A DNA stretch of 64,000 nucleotides from Semisulcospira habei. Its lineage: Eukaryota; Mollusca; Gastropoda; Semisulcospiridae. Both the position numbers and the translations under genes were made by a program. Of this stretch, positions 53,470 to 63,732 are shown in pieces. The notes beneath the pieces were generated by a model. The model was not told the DNA's origin. It worked only from the letters and a program-made list of their open reading frames with translations, and did not search any database. The stretch covers positions 165,149,260 through 165,213,259 of the forward strand of contig BTPG01000004.1 of NCBI GenBank assembly GCA_036245525.1, given 5' to 3'. The stretch's first letter is position 1, and every line of letters begins with the position of its first letter.

Positions 53470-53680
53470 ACCCCCCTCGGGGGGACCTAGATTTAAATTT
53501 CCATGCACTGAGTGGCTGGAACAGTGGGATATGTGATACGCCCCCCTTCGGGGGGGCTTCCATATGCATTGCTTTCAGTCACTTTTTTAGCGCCCCCTCT
53601 CTTTCCTATCTTTTTTTTTTTTTGTGCTTTGGCCACAGTAGATCTATGATCACTGGTCGATCATGCACATTTCTCTCCCC

Positions 53681-53840
53681 TGAGTAAGGAATAGATTTTT
53701 ACGTCGGTGTTTAGGTCTGGTGACACTGAGAATCTCACTCTCGTGGTCTTAAAAACCATATCCTACTCGCTTTCGCTCATAGGATAAGGTTTTAAAACCA
53801 TTCGAGTGACCTAAACACCGATGTAAGACTCTATTATTTC
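53681..53840 (+). repeat. repeat H copy 3 (right part) with foldback head
   Basis: Starts with the right target duplication TGAGTAAGGAATAG, then ATTTTTACGTCGGTGTTTAG, CCTACTCGCTTTCGCTCATA and the inverted arm CCTAAACACCGATGTAAG. It is the continuation of 50945-51382. Confidence 0.82.
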
Positions 53841-54426
53841 CAAAAGTGTTCAAATCTGTTCATGAACAGCAGCCAACTCTCAATGACTAGAACATCTTGT
53901 TTTCCTTGAGACTGCCAGTGACCACAAAGCCAAGGTCACTACGTCCTACCAGAGGAGCAAAACATCCTTGTTCTACCTCAACCATCATACAGTTCGGGCC
54001 TTGACCAATGCGACTTTTGGTTCGTCCCTTAACAGAAAAAGAAACTAGCAGGATGGAGTTTTCCCGCACCCAGGACTTAGCAAAAACCGTAAATTCACAG
54101 GCCCGACCCTGACCTTTATCAGAATACCACATTGCCTTTTAATCTTGCCTGAAGTAAGTGTGTATAAGCAGTGGAGGATAGTGTCATTACAAAAATGGAA
54201 AATATCAAATAAACTGGGCTAGCGGTTTCGCTTTTACGGCACAACTGTCATTCTTTTCTGATCGTACCTCGTATGGAAGGGAAAAGTGTTTGGTTTTGGC
54301 GTCAGGCGGTTTTTAGGCCAGGTGGTATTGACAGAAAATACCCGGTTGTCAACAACCCCATCGCCAACACTGTGCCACTTCCTGGTTGAGATCAGCGTTG
54401 TGTATATGTGTAACTACATCCTGCCC
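53841..54426. other. unassigned sequence
   Basis: No gene is recognised. A minus-strand ORF of 81 codons (53887-54132) has normal composition but no domain or splice context that I can name. Confidence 0.35.
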
Positions 54427-54626
54427 CTAACCCCTTCCCTGCCAGTAGACGCGCGTCTTGTTTCTGAAATCTTTGTTCATTCAACGACCAAGGAACGTGG
54501 ATACAAATTGGTCTTAGCAAGAGGCATAGATCCTCATGAGCCCCCGCAATTGCGGGGGCTCATGAGGATCTATGCCTCTTGCAGTTGGGTTGGTGTTCAC
54601 CTTTTTCTCGGCAGACAAGGAGTTAA
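54427..54626. mobile_element. MITE, family P3
   Basis: CTAACCCCTTCCCTGCCAG at the left and GCAGACAAGGAGTTAA at the right. Perfect central hairpin GATCCTCATGAGCCCCCGCA and complement. Confidence 0.85.
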
Positions 54627-54763
54627 ACTGAGGATGTGCTCTCCCCTGAATTCACGTGCGTACGCGATTGATGGACTATTGCCAAGGGACGTGTCCTCTC
54701 TAATTTCAAAGAACATTAGACTCCTACCCCCACCCCCCTCCTCCCCCCACCCCACCTCACCCC

Positions 54764-54897
<134 letters not shown>

Positions 54898-55058
54898 CAC
54901 TATCTTTTCGACCACAGCCCTAAAACATTAGTCTTCTAGCCCCTCCCCCCTCCCTCGCTCCTTCCATTCGGAACTCTGAAAACATTAGCTCTACCCACGG
55001 CTCTAGAAGGGTGTGACCCTGAGGTCCCGGTGGACCCATCATTCTCTCATGATTTGGT

Positions 55059-55269
55059 ACAGTGGAACCTGTTTTGAGTAACCGCCTTCTTTGGGCAGTC
55101 AAAAACTGGTCTTAAAAGACAGGTGCATTGCCAAGAGAAGTCTTGAAGAGCGAAAGGTGTCACCTGGCATTAAAGACCATGATTTAAGGTTCTGAAGCCA
55201 CCTAAATCATGGTCTTTAATGACAGGTGGTCTTTCGTAAGGGTGGTCGCTCAAAACAGGTTCTGCTGTA
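55059..55269. mobile_element. P6 MITE with TA target, 211 bp
   Basis: TA, then CAGTGGAACCTGTTTTGAG, and CTCAAAACAGGTTCTGCTG, then TA. The inner hairpin is TTAAAGACCATGATTTA and complement. Ends and TA target suggest a Tc1/mariner-related MITE. It supplies the empty site for the P4 insertion at 40747. Confidence 0.82.
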
Positions 55270-55406
55270 TTCTTTGGCAGTCCACGCACAACGTTCACTG
55301 AAGCGTCCTCACTCAGCTCCGATACACCACAACCGGAGGTTGGAGAACCGTGATAGCTCAATGTGCCATTGAAAAAAAAAATATTGCAAGCACAACTTTC
55401 ACTGAA

Positions 55407-55590
55407 TTAATCCTTGCAGCCTTGGTATACTGCAACCGAAGTCTCTTCGACCATAAAAGTTCAAAGGTGGCGCCAGAATAACTTGACGCCTGTAGGCGCC
55501 AAGCTGTTCTGGCACCACCTTTGAACTTTCATGGTCTGTCTACCCCCTAAATCCAAATCGGTATGAAGCCTTTTGGAGGACAACTCCTTC
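55407..55590. mobile_element. P1 MITE (right end lost)
   Basis: TTAATCCTTGCAGCC at the left. Hairpin GTTCAAAGGTGGCGCCAGAA and complement around GGCGCC. Confidence 0.7.
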
Positions 55591-55673
55591 AAAAACATAA
55601 TCTGTTGTGAGCGATCACAATTATGATTGTGACCGCTACATGGCTAAAGACAGTATGTCCATCTTTTATATAG

Positions 55674-55719
55674 AAAAGCGAGAGTATCATTGTTATATAA
55701 TGAAAATCTCGCTTTTCGA
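55674..55719. repeat. hairpin family A, copy 6
   Basis: GAAAAGCGAGAGTATCATTG and AATGAAAATCTCGCTTTTC, preceded by ATGGCTAAAGACAGTATGTC. Confidence 0.75.
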
Positions 55720-55799
55720 ATTTTTTTTTTTTAATGGCTCGGTGTGGAAAAACTTTGAAAAAAAAAATTCTATCACAATTTGGGGCATTTTCACACATT

Positions 55800-56134
55800 T
55801 GTTGACCTCTTTTGATCCTTGACCTTTCGAAGGGGTCATCAGATTAATATGCATAGAAAGTTTGGGTTTGAAGCTAAAATTAGTATTTCAGAATAAAAAC
55901 AACCAACTATTTGTTTGAAAATATGGCTATTTTGGACCAATTTCTGGACCTCTTATGGTCCTTGACCTTTCGAAGGGTTCAACCAAACTAGCATGAACAG
56001 AAAGTTCTTACCATCTCTGTACCAAGTTTATGTTTGAATATTTTGGACCTATTTCTGAACCTTCTGTGACCCTTGACCATTCCTAGGGGTAATCCAAATT
56101 AGTACATGTATGCACAGGAAGGTGTTACCATAAT
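55800..56134 (+). repeat. degenerate TTGACCTTTCGAAGGG repeats
   Basis: Phrases such as GATCCTTGACCTTTCGAAGG and GGTCCTTGACCTTTCGAAGG recur every ~140 bases. They continue at 57200-57280 beyond LINE E. Similar phrases occur in reverse at 29620-30220. Confidence 0.55.
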
Positions 56135-56315
56135 AATAATAATAATAAAAGTAATTTGTATAACGCCTAATCACCATGGTGCTCTAGGCGCTTTACAATC
56201 ACAGTAATGAAACACAAAGCAAAATACAAAAACAAACACATATAACAACAACAAAACAACAAACATACATTGATTTGCAAGGAGCAAAAAATGCGCGCGC
56301 GCACGCACACACACA

Positions 56316-56383
<68 letters not shown>

Positions 56384-57127
56384 ATGAGCCAGCAGACAAA
56401 ATGGTCTTTTAGTATATGCAACAGAAAAAAAGGTGTGTTTTAAGCTTGGATTTAACAATGGAGAGAGATGATGAGTGACGCACGTCAGCTGGGAGAGCGT
56501 TCCATGTAATGGGACCAAAATACGAAAATGCACGATGACCTTGAGTGACCTTATTACGTCTAGGGATACGATTACACGAGTGTCTGAAGCAGAGCGTAGT
56601 GAGCGGGACGGTGTATACAGCTGGACAAGATGAGATAAGTAAGGAGGGGCAGAACCAGAGATGATGTTGAAACAAATAACACAGACTTTATACTGAATTC
56701 TGTATGAAACTGGCAGCCAGTGCAAATCAGCTAGTAGAGGCATAATGTGTTCACTTTTCGGTACACGAAAAAATCAGACGTGCAGCACAGTTCATGACTC
56801 TCTGGATTTGGTCGAGAAGATTTTGCGGAACACCGGACAAAAGAGAATTGCAATAGTCTATTCGGGACAGCACAAGGGAGGTAACAAGTGTTTTAGTAAC
56901 TTCAACAGTCAGCAGATGTCGAACAGTCCTGATCCTTCTGAGTTCAATGAAAGCAAGCTGGCAAACTTTCTTCACTTGTTCCTTCATTGTCAGCCTGTTG
57001 TAAAAAATAACCCCCAAGTTACGGGCCGAGCTAGAAAAAGAGATGGTGCTCTCGCCCACCATCATTGACTCAGGAAGATCAGCATGTTTAGGCTTGAACG
57101 TGAAAAAATATATTAAAAAAATCAAAT
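56135..57127 (-). mobile_element. LINE E, 5'-truncated CR1/L2-like
   Basis: A minus-strand fragment ends (low coordinates) in (AAT)n and a 3' UTR with CGCCTAATCACCATGG and AGGCGCTTTACAATC. A CA microsatellite lies at 56300-56382 inside the UTR. It interrupts the degenerate repeat at 55800-57280. Confidence 0.78.
56409..57125 (-). pseudogene. RT C-terminal region of LINE E (broken)
   Basis: Minus-strand frames give SARNLGVIFYNRLTMKEQV, LSRIDYCNSLLSGVPQN, LLADLHWLPVSYRIQYKV, YTPSRSLRSASD and then, in another frame, FGPITWNALPADVRHSSSLS and KSKLKTHLF. Catalytic RT motifs are not included. At least two frameshifts. Confidence 0.8.
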
Positions 57128-57304
57128 TTTGTCAAAATAGGCTAATTTTAACCTATCCCGCCACCCCCGCCCATACCATCCCCCCCACCCCCACCCCATG
57201 TGACCTTAGCCTTTGAGAAGGATCATTGAATATGGAATGTTTAGAAAGGTCTTGCCAAAAGTATTCTTGGGCCAAGTTTAAAGACTGTTGCTTGTCTCCG
57301 AGAC

Positions 57305-57515
57305 TATCCTCCAAGGCACTCTCGAAGGAAGTCGTCGGCGAGGTCGTCAGAGAAAGAGTTGGGTCGCAAACATAAAAGAATGGACCGAACTCGAGATGCC
57401 AGACTTGCTTGCCACCGCCCAAAATAGAACTCAGTGGAGAGCACTGTCTGTTGCTGCTGCCTTTCAGTCCCCCCAACGCCCAGTTCGGGCAAGGGACTGA
57501 TGATGATGATGATGA
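57305..57515 (+). mobile_element. 211-bp RTE-like 3' insert with 16-bp target duplication
   Basis: Encodes only the C-terminal tail of a LINE protein (RRRGRQRKSWVANIKEWTEL, AQNRTQWRALSVAAA, then RPVRARD and stop), followed by (TGA)n. It is flanked by TGCTTGTCTCCGAGAC at 57289-57304 and 57516-57531. An extreme 5' truncation. Confidence 0.85.
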
Positions 57516-57604
57516 TGCTTGTCTCCGAGACAAAATGCCAACGTTTAAGTTCATCACAAACGACGGACGGACGAAATAGACTCACTTCAGCTTCGCACGT
57601 GAGC

Positions 57605-57625
57605 AAAAAAAAAAAAAAAAAAAAA
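57605..57625 (+). repeat. poly-A run
   Basis: 21 A followed by TTCACATTTTAG. No processed gene body was recognised upstream. Confidence 0.85.
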
Positions 57626-57780
57626 TTCACATTTTAGCTTTTGTCATGTAACGTCAGACGTGCGCGGGCCCACCGAAGCGGATATTAACCCGATGACCTT
57701 TTGCTTTGATGGTTTAATCCAGGTGAAGCGCATAACGGCGGGGAGTAAAAACAGAAAAATCAGGAAATTGTGACAGCCAA

Positions 57781-57885
57781 ATGCGCAAAAGGCCATCAGA
57801 CCGTCGTTGGCCGCCTTGGGCCCTCGCACGGCCATGCGCGGGCCAAGGGCGGCCGACGTCGGCCCGATGGCCTTAGCGCACTGGG
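57781..57885. repeat. P5 GC-rich palindrome, long copy
   Basis: ATGCGCAAAAGGCCATCAGA and complement; centre GGCCATGCGCGGGCC. Near-perfect over about 105 bases. From 57886 to 58225 only a deleted P3 remnant (58025-58077, TTAA at both ends) is seen. Confidence 0.87.
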
Positions 57886-58225
57886 ACATGACCTTTCAGA
57901 ATATCTGCGCTAGAAGTAGGACGCGCGTTACATTGCCATTTTATTCTGGCTGCAGGGGATAATTTGAAAATGATCTGGCCCGGCCATGGGTGGATTATTG
58001 GGTGGACGACTATAAGTTAACATTTTAACCCCTTGACTGCTACATGATATCGCTGGGTAAAAAAGGCCTGGGGTTAAAGGGTCAGGTCCCGAAAGTGTAC
58101 CTTCGGTTTAGCCGCAGAGCAGGCGGCGTTATGCTTTCGTGCTGACGGCTAGGATTCAGATGACTCATCACATACTGTACCAGATGCCAGTCCACCCTAA
58201 AAATAGACATGTGACTCGCGAGCGT

Positions 58226-58299
<74 letters not shown>
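58226..58299 (+). repeat. (GT)n microsatellite
   Basis: About 37 GT units. Confidence 0.98.
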
Positions 58300-58301
<2 letters not shown>

Positions 58302-58493
58302 CTAATAGTGGTTTAAACAATCGTAGAACAGTTGCCTTTATTTTCTAGAACTTACTGCTGTCGTAGCCGTTGTTTTTTGAATGAGTGATTTCTTGTTCAT
58401 TAACCCTGCCTTGGTCACTGGAAATTATTTTATAAACTGACCGTTGCTTGTCAAAACCTTGTCTGGATTGCATCATCATCATCATCATCATCT

Positions 58494-58526
58494 CTCTCTG
58501 TCTCTCTCTGTCTCTCTGTCTCTCTG

Positions 58527-58620
<94 letters not shown>
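58494..58620 (+). repeat. (CT)n microsatellite
   Basis: CT repeats with TCTG interruptions in the first third. It abuts the LINE D-like fragment directly. Confidence 0.97.
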
Positions 58621-58623
<3 letters not shown>

Positions 58624-59290
58624 GACGGTTGCAGCGAAGTTCATATGAAAAAAGTAAATTCTCTGTATCGTCGAGGTGTTAAACTCATACTTCCTGGACC
58701 CGCCCCCACAGACAAAAAGAAATCAAATCTCTTCAATTGCTGGCTTTAAGACAAACAATTCGAATTTAATCGGTGTGTATTAATGTACAAGATTCTATAC
58801 GAGATAGCCCCACTCCATTTGCGAACTCTGTTTTCAGATAATCATAGACAAAACACGAGAAACAGGTCGCTCCACCTACCAAGAACAAGACTAGATATAT
58901 ATAAAACTAACCTGGCCTTTTCAGGTGCAAAAGCATGGAATAATTTACTCCAGCATCTTGTCTATTTCTAAATTTAGTATTTTTAAGGATCGCCTTTATC
59001 GCTTTTTACTTCTAAACTAATACCACGATTCATTTCTCCTCTATTGATGCTGTACTCTCAGAGACATATTCTAATTACAAGATGACCTTCAGCTTATGTC
59101 CCTGTTATTATGTTTGTTTGGTTTTTTTTTCGCCTTTTATGCTTTTCGTGCACTTGACTGTTCTTGACACTATGTTTGTTTATTTGTTTGTTTGTTTTTA
59201 AATATTTTACTGTGTTGCTCGATCTATATTTATGTGTGTAGATTAGCAGGACAGTTTGTAAGAGAGGCATACTAAAATAATAATAATAAT
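58621..59290 (+). mobile_element. LINE D-related 3' fragment
   Basis: Translation gives WDGCSEVHMKKVNSLYRRGV, MYKILYEIAPLHLRTLF and RSLHLPRTRLDIYKTNLAF in changing frames, parallel to LINE D near 28480-28740. A 3' UTR ending in (AAT)n follows. Broken by frameshift and stop near 58745. Confidence 0.8.
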
Positions 59291-59460
59291 AATAATTACG
59301 GTATTTATAATGCGTTTATCTTATAATAATTCTAAGCGCGCACACACAACTCGCGCACGCATGTGCACGCTTTTGACAATGACTCACGTAATACAAATAC
59401 ACTACGACAGTCAGCTTGGGATGGGGAGTGTGGTGGCGTTATAGTGCTAGAACTGTTGAA
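59291..59460 (-). mobile_element. LINE A 3' UTR fragment
   Basis: 170 bases matching 2740-2910, from AATTACGGTATTTATAATGC to GTGCTAGAACTGTTGAA. It meets the preceding LINE tail at an (AAT)n tract and LINE C directly at 59461. Confidence 0.85.
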
Positions 59461-59743
59461 TTAGTTATTTGGGTTTAACGCCGAGCAGGCGACAAAGGCC
59501 ATCTCACGGCGGGATGGGTAAAAATCTGGTCAGCCAGACTAAAAGCAAGGTCTTAAGACAAGATGTAAATATATGTCAGGGCTAAAATGTCGCACATGTC
59601 TTTAAAAGAAACGTCTACAGACTCTCAAAAAGGGCAAATAAAAAAATTCACATAGTCTATGAATGCTCAGATCTTGTTAAAAATATTGCATTCTCTCAAG
59701 AAATTGAAGATTTTGTCTGGGGGAACATCTCGGAACAAAACCT

Positions 59744-60625
59744 TCAAGGAGTCTGCTGTGAAGTGTTTATACCTGTGTCAATTAGATCAGCACAATACAG
59801 CAAAAAGTGTCGAACAGAAAACTGCTCATCACAGGCAAAACACCATGGACGCTCATCCTGTTTAAGTAAGTAAGAGTGCGTAACATACGTGTGTCCGATG
59901 TGGAGCCGAGTAAGGACACTCTCCTCACGGCGGCTGCCGCAGCGGAAAGGTCGACTGTCGGACACCGTAGGAAGAGCTTCATGCAGCTTGTTCCCTTCCT
60001 CTTTGTCCCACTCGGACTGCCACTCGCGGGCTATGTACGCACTAATCACAGGTTTAAAATCACTATAAACAGTCTGTGTGTCAGGGACAGGGTCACTGCG
60101 GGCACCGTTGGCAGCAGAATCTGCGATTCTGTTGCCTTCGATGCCCACATGGCCCGGGACCCAAATACAAATGATGTCATAATACTCCTTCATCAAGTCT
60201 GCGTAGAGCTCTCTAATCTGCACCAGCAGTGGGTGGTCTGTCCCCGCGCCCTGAAGGGCCTGCAGGGCAGAAAGAGAGTCAGACAGAATCAGGAAGTTCC
60301 TTTCCCGAGACCGATAGGCATGCTTGAGTGCCAGCAGAATTGCCGGTAGTTCTGCACTAAATACAGAGGAATGGTCAGGGAGGCGGAGCTTAAATGGGCG
60401 TCTAGGATGGCGAGAGGACACTGCAGCCGCAGCCACTCTCCCATCCTCAGACTTGGACCCATCCGCATAAAGACGACAATAGCCAGGAAAAATTAAAAGG
60501 AGTTCATTGAGGCTCTGTTGGTATATGGCTGGTGGAGTACAATCCTTCTTGTGGGCGGTCAAGTCCAGCAAGATGTCAGGAACTGGTAGTAGCCAGGGTG
60601 GAGTGACGTGTTGCAGAGATTCCAA
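59744..60625 (-). pseudogene. RNase H domain of LINE C
   Basis: One open frame of 293 codons. RNase H signature residues are present: YADGS (first Asp), FSAELPAILLALKHA (Glu), LSDSLSALQAL (Asp) and WVPGHVGIEGNRIADSAA (final Asp). A C-terminal CxxC-H-C-like stretch follows (WCFACDEQFSVRHFLLYC). The domain itself looks intact but is out of frame with the RT upstream (frameshift near 60630-60650). Confidence 0.83.
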
Positions 60626-60639
60626 AACTTTGTCCAGGT

Positions 60640-62362
60640 CTACTCCATCCGCCTGCAGATGAGGTCGGACACGGAAGGAAAGTGGACGGACAGCTCCCGG
60701 ATGGGCATCGTAAATCTCTGCAAACGACGGGTTAAAAACACAATCATAGGCAGGATTGTCTGGATGAGCTTCAGAACGTAGCTGAGCATGAGGCGGATGC
60801 GACGGAGCCTGAGAGAAGGCTCACCTGCCTCGGCATACAGACTAGGAACTGGAGATGTCCTGAAGGCCCCCAGACATATGCGCAGACCTTGATGATGAAT
60901 TGTGTTCAGACACTGTAGAACAGACTTGGAAGCCGAGCCATATACCACAGAGCCGTAATCCAGTTTGGACCGAACAAGGGCCCAGTACAGTCGAAGTAAG
61001 ACAATGCGGTCTGCACCCCAGTCAGTACGACCAACGACACGAAGAATGTCGAGGGCCTTCCGACAAGAGGTTCTAAGGTAGTTAACATGGTTGCAGAAGG
61101 TCAATCTTTTGCCAAAGATGACCCCAAAAAACTTTGCCTCTTTGGCCACCTTAATTGGCACTCCAGCAATGCTCAGGCTAGGTTCTGGAAAAAAAATTCG
61201 TCTGGTTAGCACACAGACTGTCTTGGAGGGCGAGAACCTGAATCCGTTGAGAGACATCCACCCCTGGATGCGATCAACGGACAGCTGCAAGCGCCTCTCA
61301 AGGGACGCAAGTCCTCGACCTCGTGCACACAAAGCAAAGTCGTCCACAAACAAAGAGCATTCAGAAACATCCTTGACGGCCTTTACAATGCTATTTATTT
61401 TAATGCTAAATAAAACAGGAGATAGAATGCTGCCCTGCGGGACACCCATCTCCTGTTCAAAGGAGTCGGAGAGGGTGGAGCCCACACGGACATAGAACGA
61501 CCTGTTAGACAAAAAATTGTGAATAAAAACGGGCAGGTGCTCTTTAAAACCCATGTCCGACAAATCATACATGAGTTATACCATGCTTCCAGGTAGTGTC
61601 ACATGCCTTTTCAAGATCAAAGAAAATTGCATAGACATGCTGCTTGTTGACAAAAGCATCTCGGATAAAAGACTCAAAGCGGACTAGATGGTCAGTTGTA
61701 CTACGGAAGCGCCGGAAACCGCACTGGAGGTCTGTGATGAGACCCTGTGACTCAAGATGCCACACCAGTCGGGCGTTGACCAAGCGTTCCATAGTTTTTC
61801 ATAAACATGATGTCAAAGCTATTGGCCGGTAGTTGCCCGGGTCGGAAGGATCCTTACCCGGCTTGGGGATTGGCACAACTACTGCCTGGCGCCAAGATGG
61901 CGGAAAATGATCGGTTATCCAGATATGGTTAAAGACCTTGAGAAGTACAAGGAGTGAATCCTCAGGAAGATGTGTTATGAGCTGATAATGGATGGTATCT
62001 AATCCAGCAGCAGAGTCAGTACATTTCGGCATGGCTTGCTGCAATTCTGAAAACGTAAAAGGGGCATTCATAGTTTTCCGAGTTATCCGATATAAAATCA
62101 CAAGTACAAGACTCTCGCTTCTCCTTCTCTCTCTGGAAGAAAGGTGAATAATGCGCTGTTGAAGAATTATGGGCAATGGTGGAGGCAAGCAAATTGGCCA
62201 CAGCCTTTTTATCCGTGACCAAACTGGCACCATCTCTAAGATGGCCGACAGAAGCCGAGCCACCCCTGCCCGTAATTCTTCGAACAGCCTTCCAGACTTT
62301 TTAGGATGGAGTCCTAGAAGATAAAGATGAGACGAAGCGTCTCCAGGAAGCACGGCGTTCAC
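60640..62362 (-). pseudogene. reverse transcriptase of LINE C (broken)
   Basis: RT blocks on the minus strand: AAGLDTIHYQLITHLPED, PIPKPGKDPSDPGNYRPIAL, QCGFRRFRSTTDHLVRFE, FFDLEKACDTTW, MGVPQGSILSPVLFSIKINS and the catalytic FVDDFAL near 61340. Frameshifts near 61795 and 61565 split it into three frames. Confidence 0.85.
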
Positions 62363-62399
62363 GTTTAAAAATGTAACGGGCCCGCTGTCTTTTAAATGT

Positions 62400-63120
62400 T
62401 AAAATATTCGCTTGCGACGGATTACGAAAAACACGTCGCTGAGCAGATTTGCGCATTTTTTGGGCCTTGCGGCACTCTTCATTGAACCATGGTACTCTCG
62501 GCTTCCGAGGGAGTGATGTGGAAGTTCTAGGGATGGTTTCACCCCTACGTCCAACAAAACAGAAGTACAACAAGAAACAGGTTCCTCAGCTGACATGACC
62601 ACCTCCTTGTAAGACGAGACTGACAGAGGGAGGCGAACAGAGGCCAGTTAGCTTTCTTGAGATTCCAGCGCCCCGCTGGCGAATCCTCCTCACAGCTGAT
62701 CGATGACAGGACTACTGGGAAGTGGTCAATACCACACAGGTCGTCGTGAACCTTCCAGTCAAAGTCCAGCATGAGAGAAGGATCACACACAGTGAGGTCT
62801 AGAACAGAACTAGATCCTGAACCTGAGTTAAAGTATGTAGGTGAGCCATTATTAAAGACACATAGGTTAAGTTGAGAAAAAACATCTTCTAACATCTGAC
62901 CTCTGCCATCATAGTGGTCACTACCCCAAAGGTGAGCGTGACCGTTAAAATCCCCCATGAGAATAAAGGGAGGAGGCAGTTGATCTACTAAGTTAAAAAT
63001 ATCATTACAACAGACCCGCAGGGATGGTGGCAGGTAAATACTGCATATGGTTATGGTCTTCTTCAAGGTAACCCGAGCTGCGACAGCCTGAAGACAGGTG
63101 TCGATGCTAACGGGGCTACA
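62400..63120 (-). pseudogene. endonuclease region of LINE C (partial)
   Basis: APE-type endonuclease: ICSIYLPPSLRVCCND, LMGDFNGHAHLWGS (GDFN motif), SVLDLTVCDPSLML, and IDHFPVVLS as the SDH-like motif. A basic linker follows (PWFNEECRKAQKMRKSAQRR). The N-terminal catalytic Asn/Glu region is cut off at about 63145. Confidence 0.83.
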
Positions 63121-63149
63121 TAAAATTTGGCTACTAATGACATGATTGA

Positions 63150-63240
63150 AAACAGGTCTGTGTACCTAATCAATCATTTATCCTTGAGAAATAAAGTTTC
63201 ATTTCATAAAGTTTCATTTCTCTCTCCCCCCCCCCCCCCT
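63150..63240 (+). repeat. LINE tail remnant and poly-C
   Basis: TCCTTGAGAAATAAAGTTTC followed by duplicated CATTTCATAAAGTTTCAT resembles the 3' end of LINE D. A C-run follows at 63226-63238. Confidence 0.5.
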
Positions 63241-63249
63241 TTCCCGCCT

Positions 63250-63437
63250 ACAGTAATTAGTCCTTATCATTCGGAATACACCAGTGTGTGAAATAAGTTT
63301 TACTAAAATAGTTCAAGGGTAGTGAAAGAATAGTTTGGCGCCTCTAGGTCTCGATCCTTATCTGTAAGTACTATAATGTAGCTTGCATATGGCAGTGTAC
63401 AAATTTGACGCTTTTAGCCTCAGTATGATATGGGTTA
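63250..63437. mobile_element. P1b MITE, hairpin deleted
   Basis: Same right half as 24509-24737 (GCTTGCATATGGCAGTGTAC, GATATGGGTTAA); TTAA at 63434-63437. The right hairpin arm is deleted. Confidence 0.72.
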
Positions 63438-63569
63438 ATAAATCTCCACCAATACACTCGTTCTAGACAGCCAAACATCGACGTGGCATATTGTTATCCC
63501 GCCGCCGGTGCATAATTAATCCGCATAATGAATCCCCATGACTAACTTCCTTCAGCTTGAGGATGCAAA

Positions 63570-63650
63570 CTGGACCCAGCAAGAGCCATAGATTCTCATG
63601 AGTCCATGCAGGATGCAGAGAGCTTGAGAGTCTAGGCCTCTCGCAGGTTG
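63570..63650. repeat. P3-type palindrome, decayed
   Basis: AGCCATAGATTCTCATGAGT and GAGAGTCTAGGCCTCTCGC face each other. Confidence 0.55.
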
Positions 63651-63732
63651 GAACTGTCAGGCTAAGCGACCATGTGCTGCGTTGTCTCTGTTCTCTGGAG
63701 AATTCGCCTCCGCGCCAGCGTAGTCCATGAAT

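Larger units (their letters stand above)
51383..53680 (+). mobile_element. retrozyme-like concatemer with hammerhead ribozymes
   Basis: About 4.4 units of a ~520-bp sequence. The first 579 bases (51383-51961) are inverted; the remaining 1,719 bases are three and a third direct units (period 522, 520, 521; differences are mainly in a T-run of 11-14). Every full unit has a hammerhead motif and two very stable hairpins (CCCCCCTTCGGGGGGG and CCCCCCTCGGGGGG). The insertion splits repeat H and is flanked by a 12-14-bp target duplication. The inverted 5' segment and duplication match LINE-type twin-primed insertion of a multimeric cDNA. No protein is encoded; the 93-codon ORFs that recur per unit are not credible. 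Retrozymes of this kind are known from plants and metazoans; assignment rests on structure read by eye. Confidence 0.88.
59461..63145 (-). mobile_element. LINE C, I-clade-like with RNase H, 5'-truncated
   Basis: A 3.7-kb minus-strand non-LTR element with endonuclease, RT and RNase H in order. Its 3' end reads, on the minus strand, GGCGTTAAACCCAAATAACT, close to the SINE tail GTTAAACCCGAACTAACC. ORF1 and the first part of the endonuclease are missing. The RNase H domain puts it in the I group (I/Nimb-like), by family knowledge. Confidence 0.85.

Noticed and set aside
52247..53569. Three identical 93-codon minus-strand ORFs
   Set aside because: They recur because the retrozyme unit recurs; they lie opposite the ribozyme strand, have no domain and include the hairpins.
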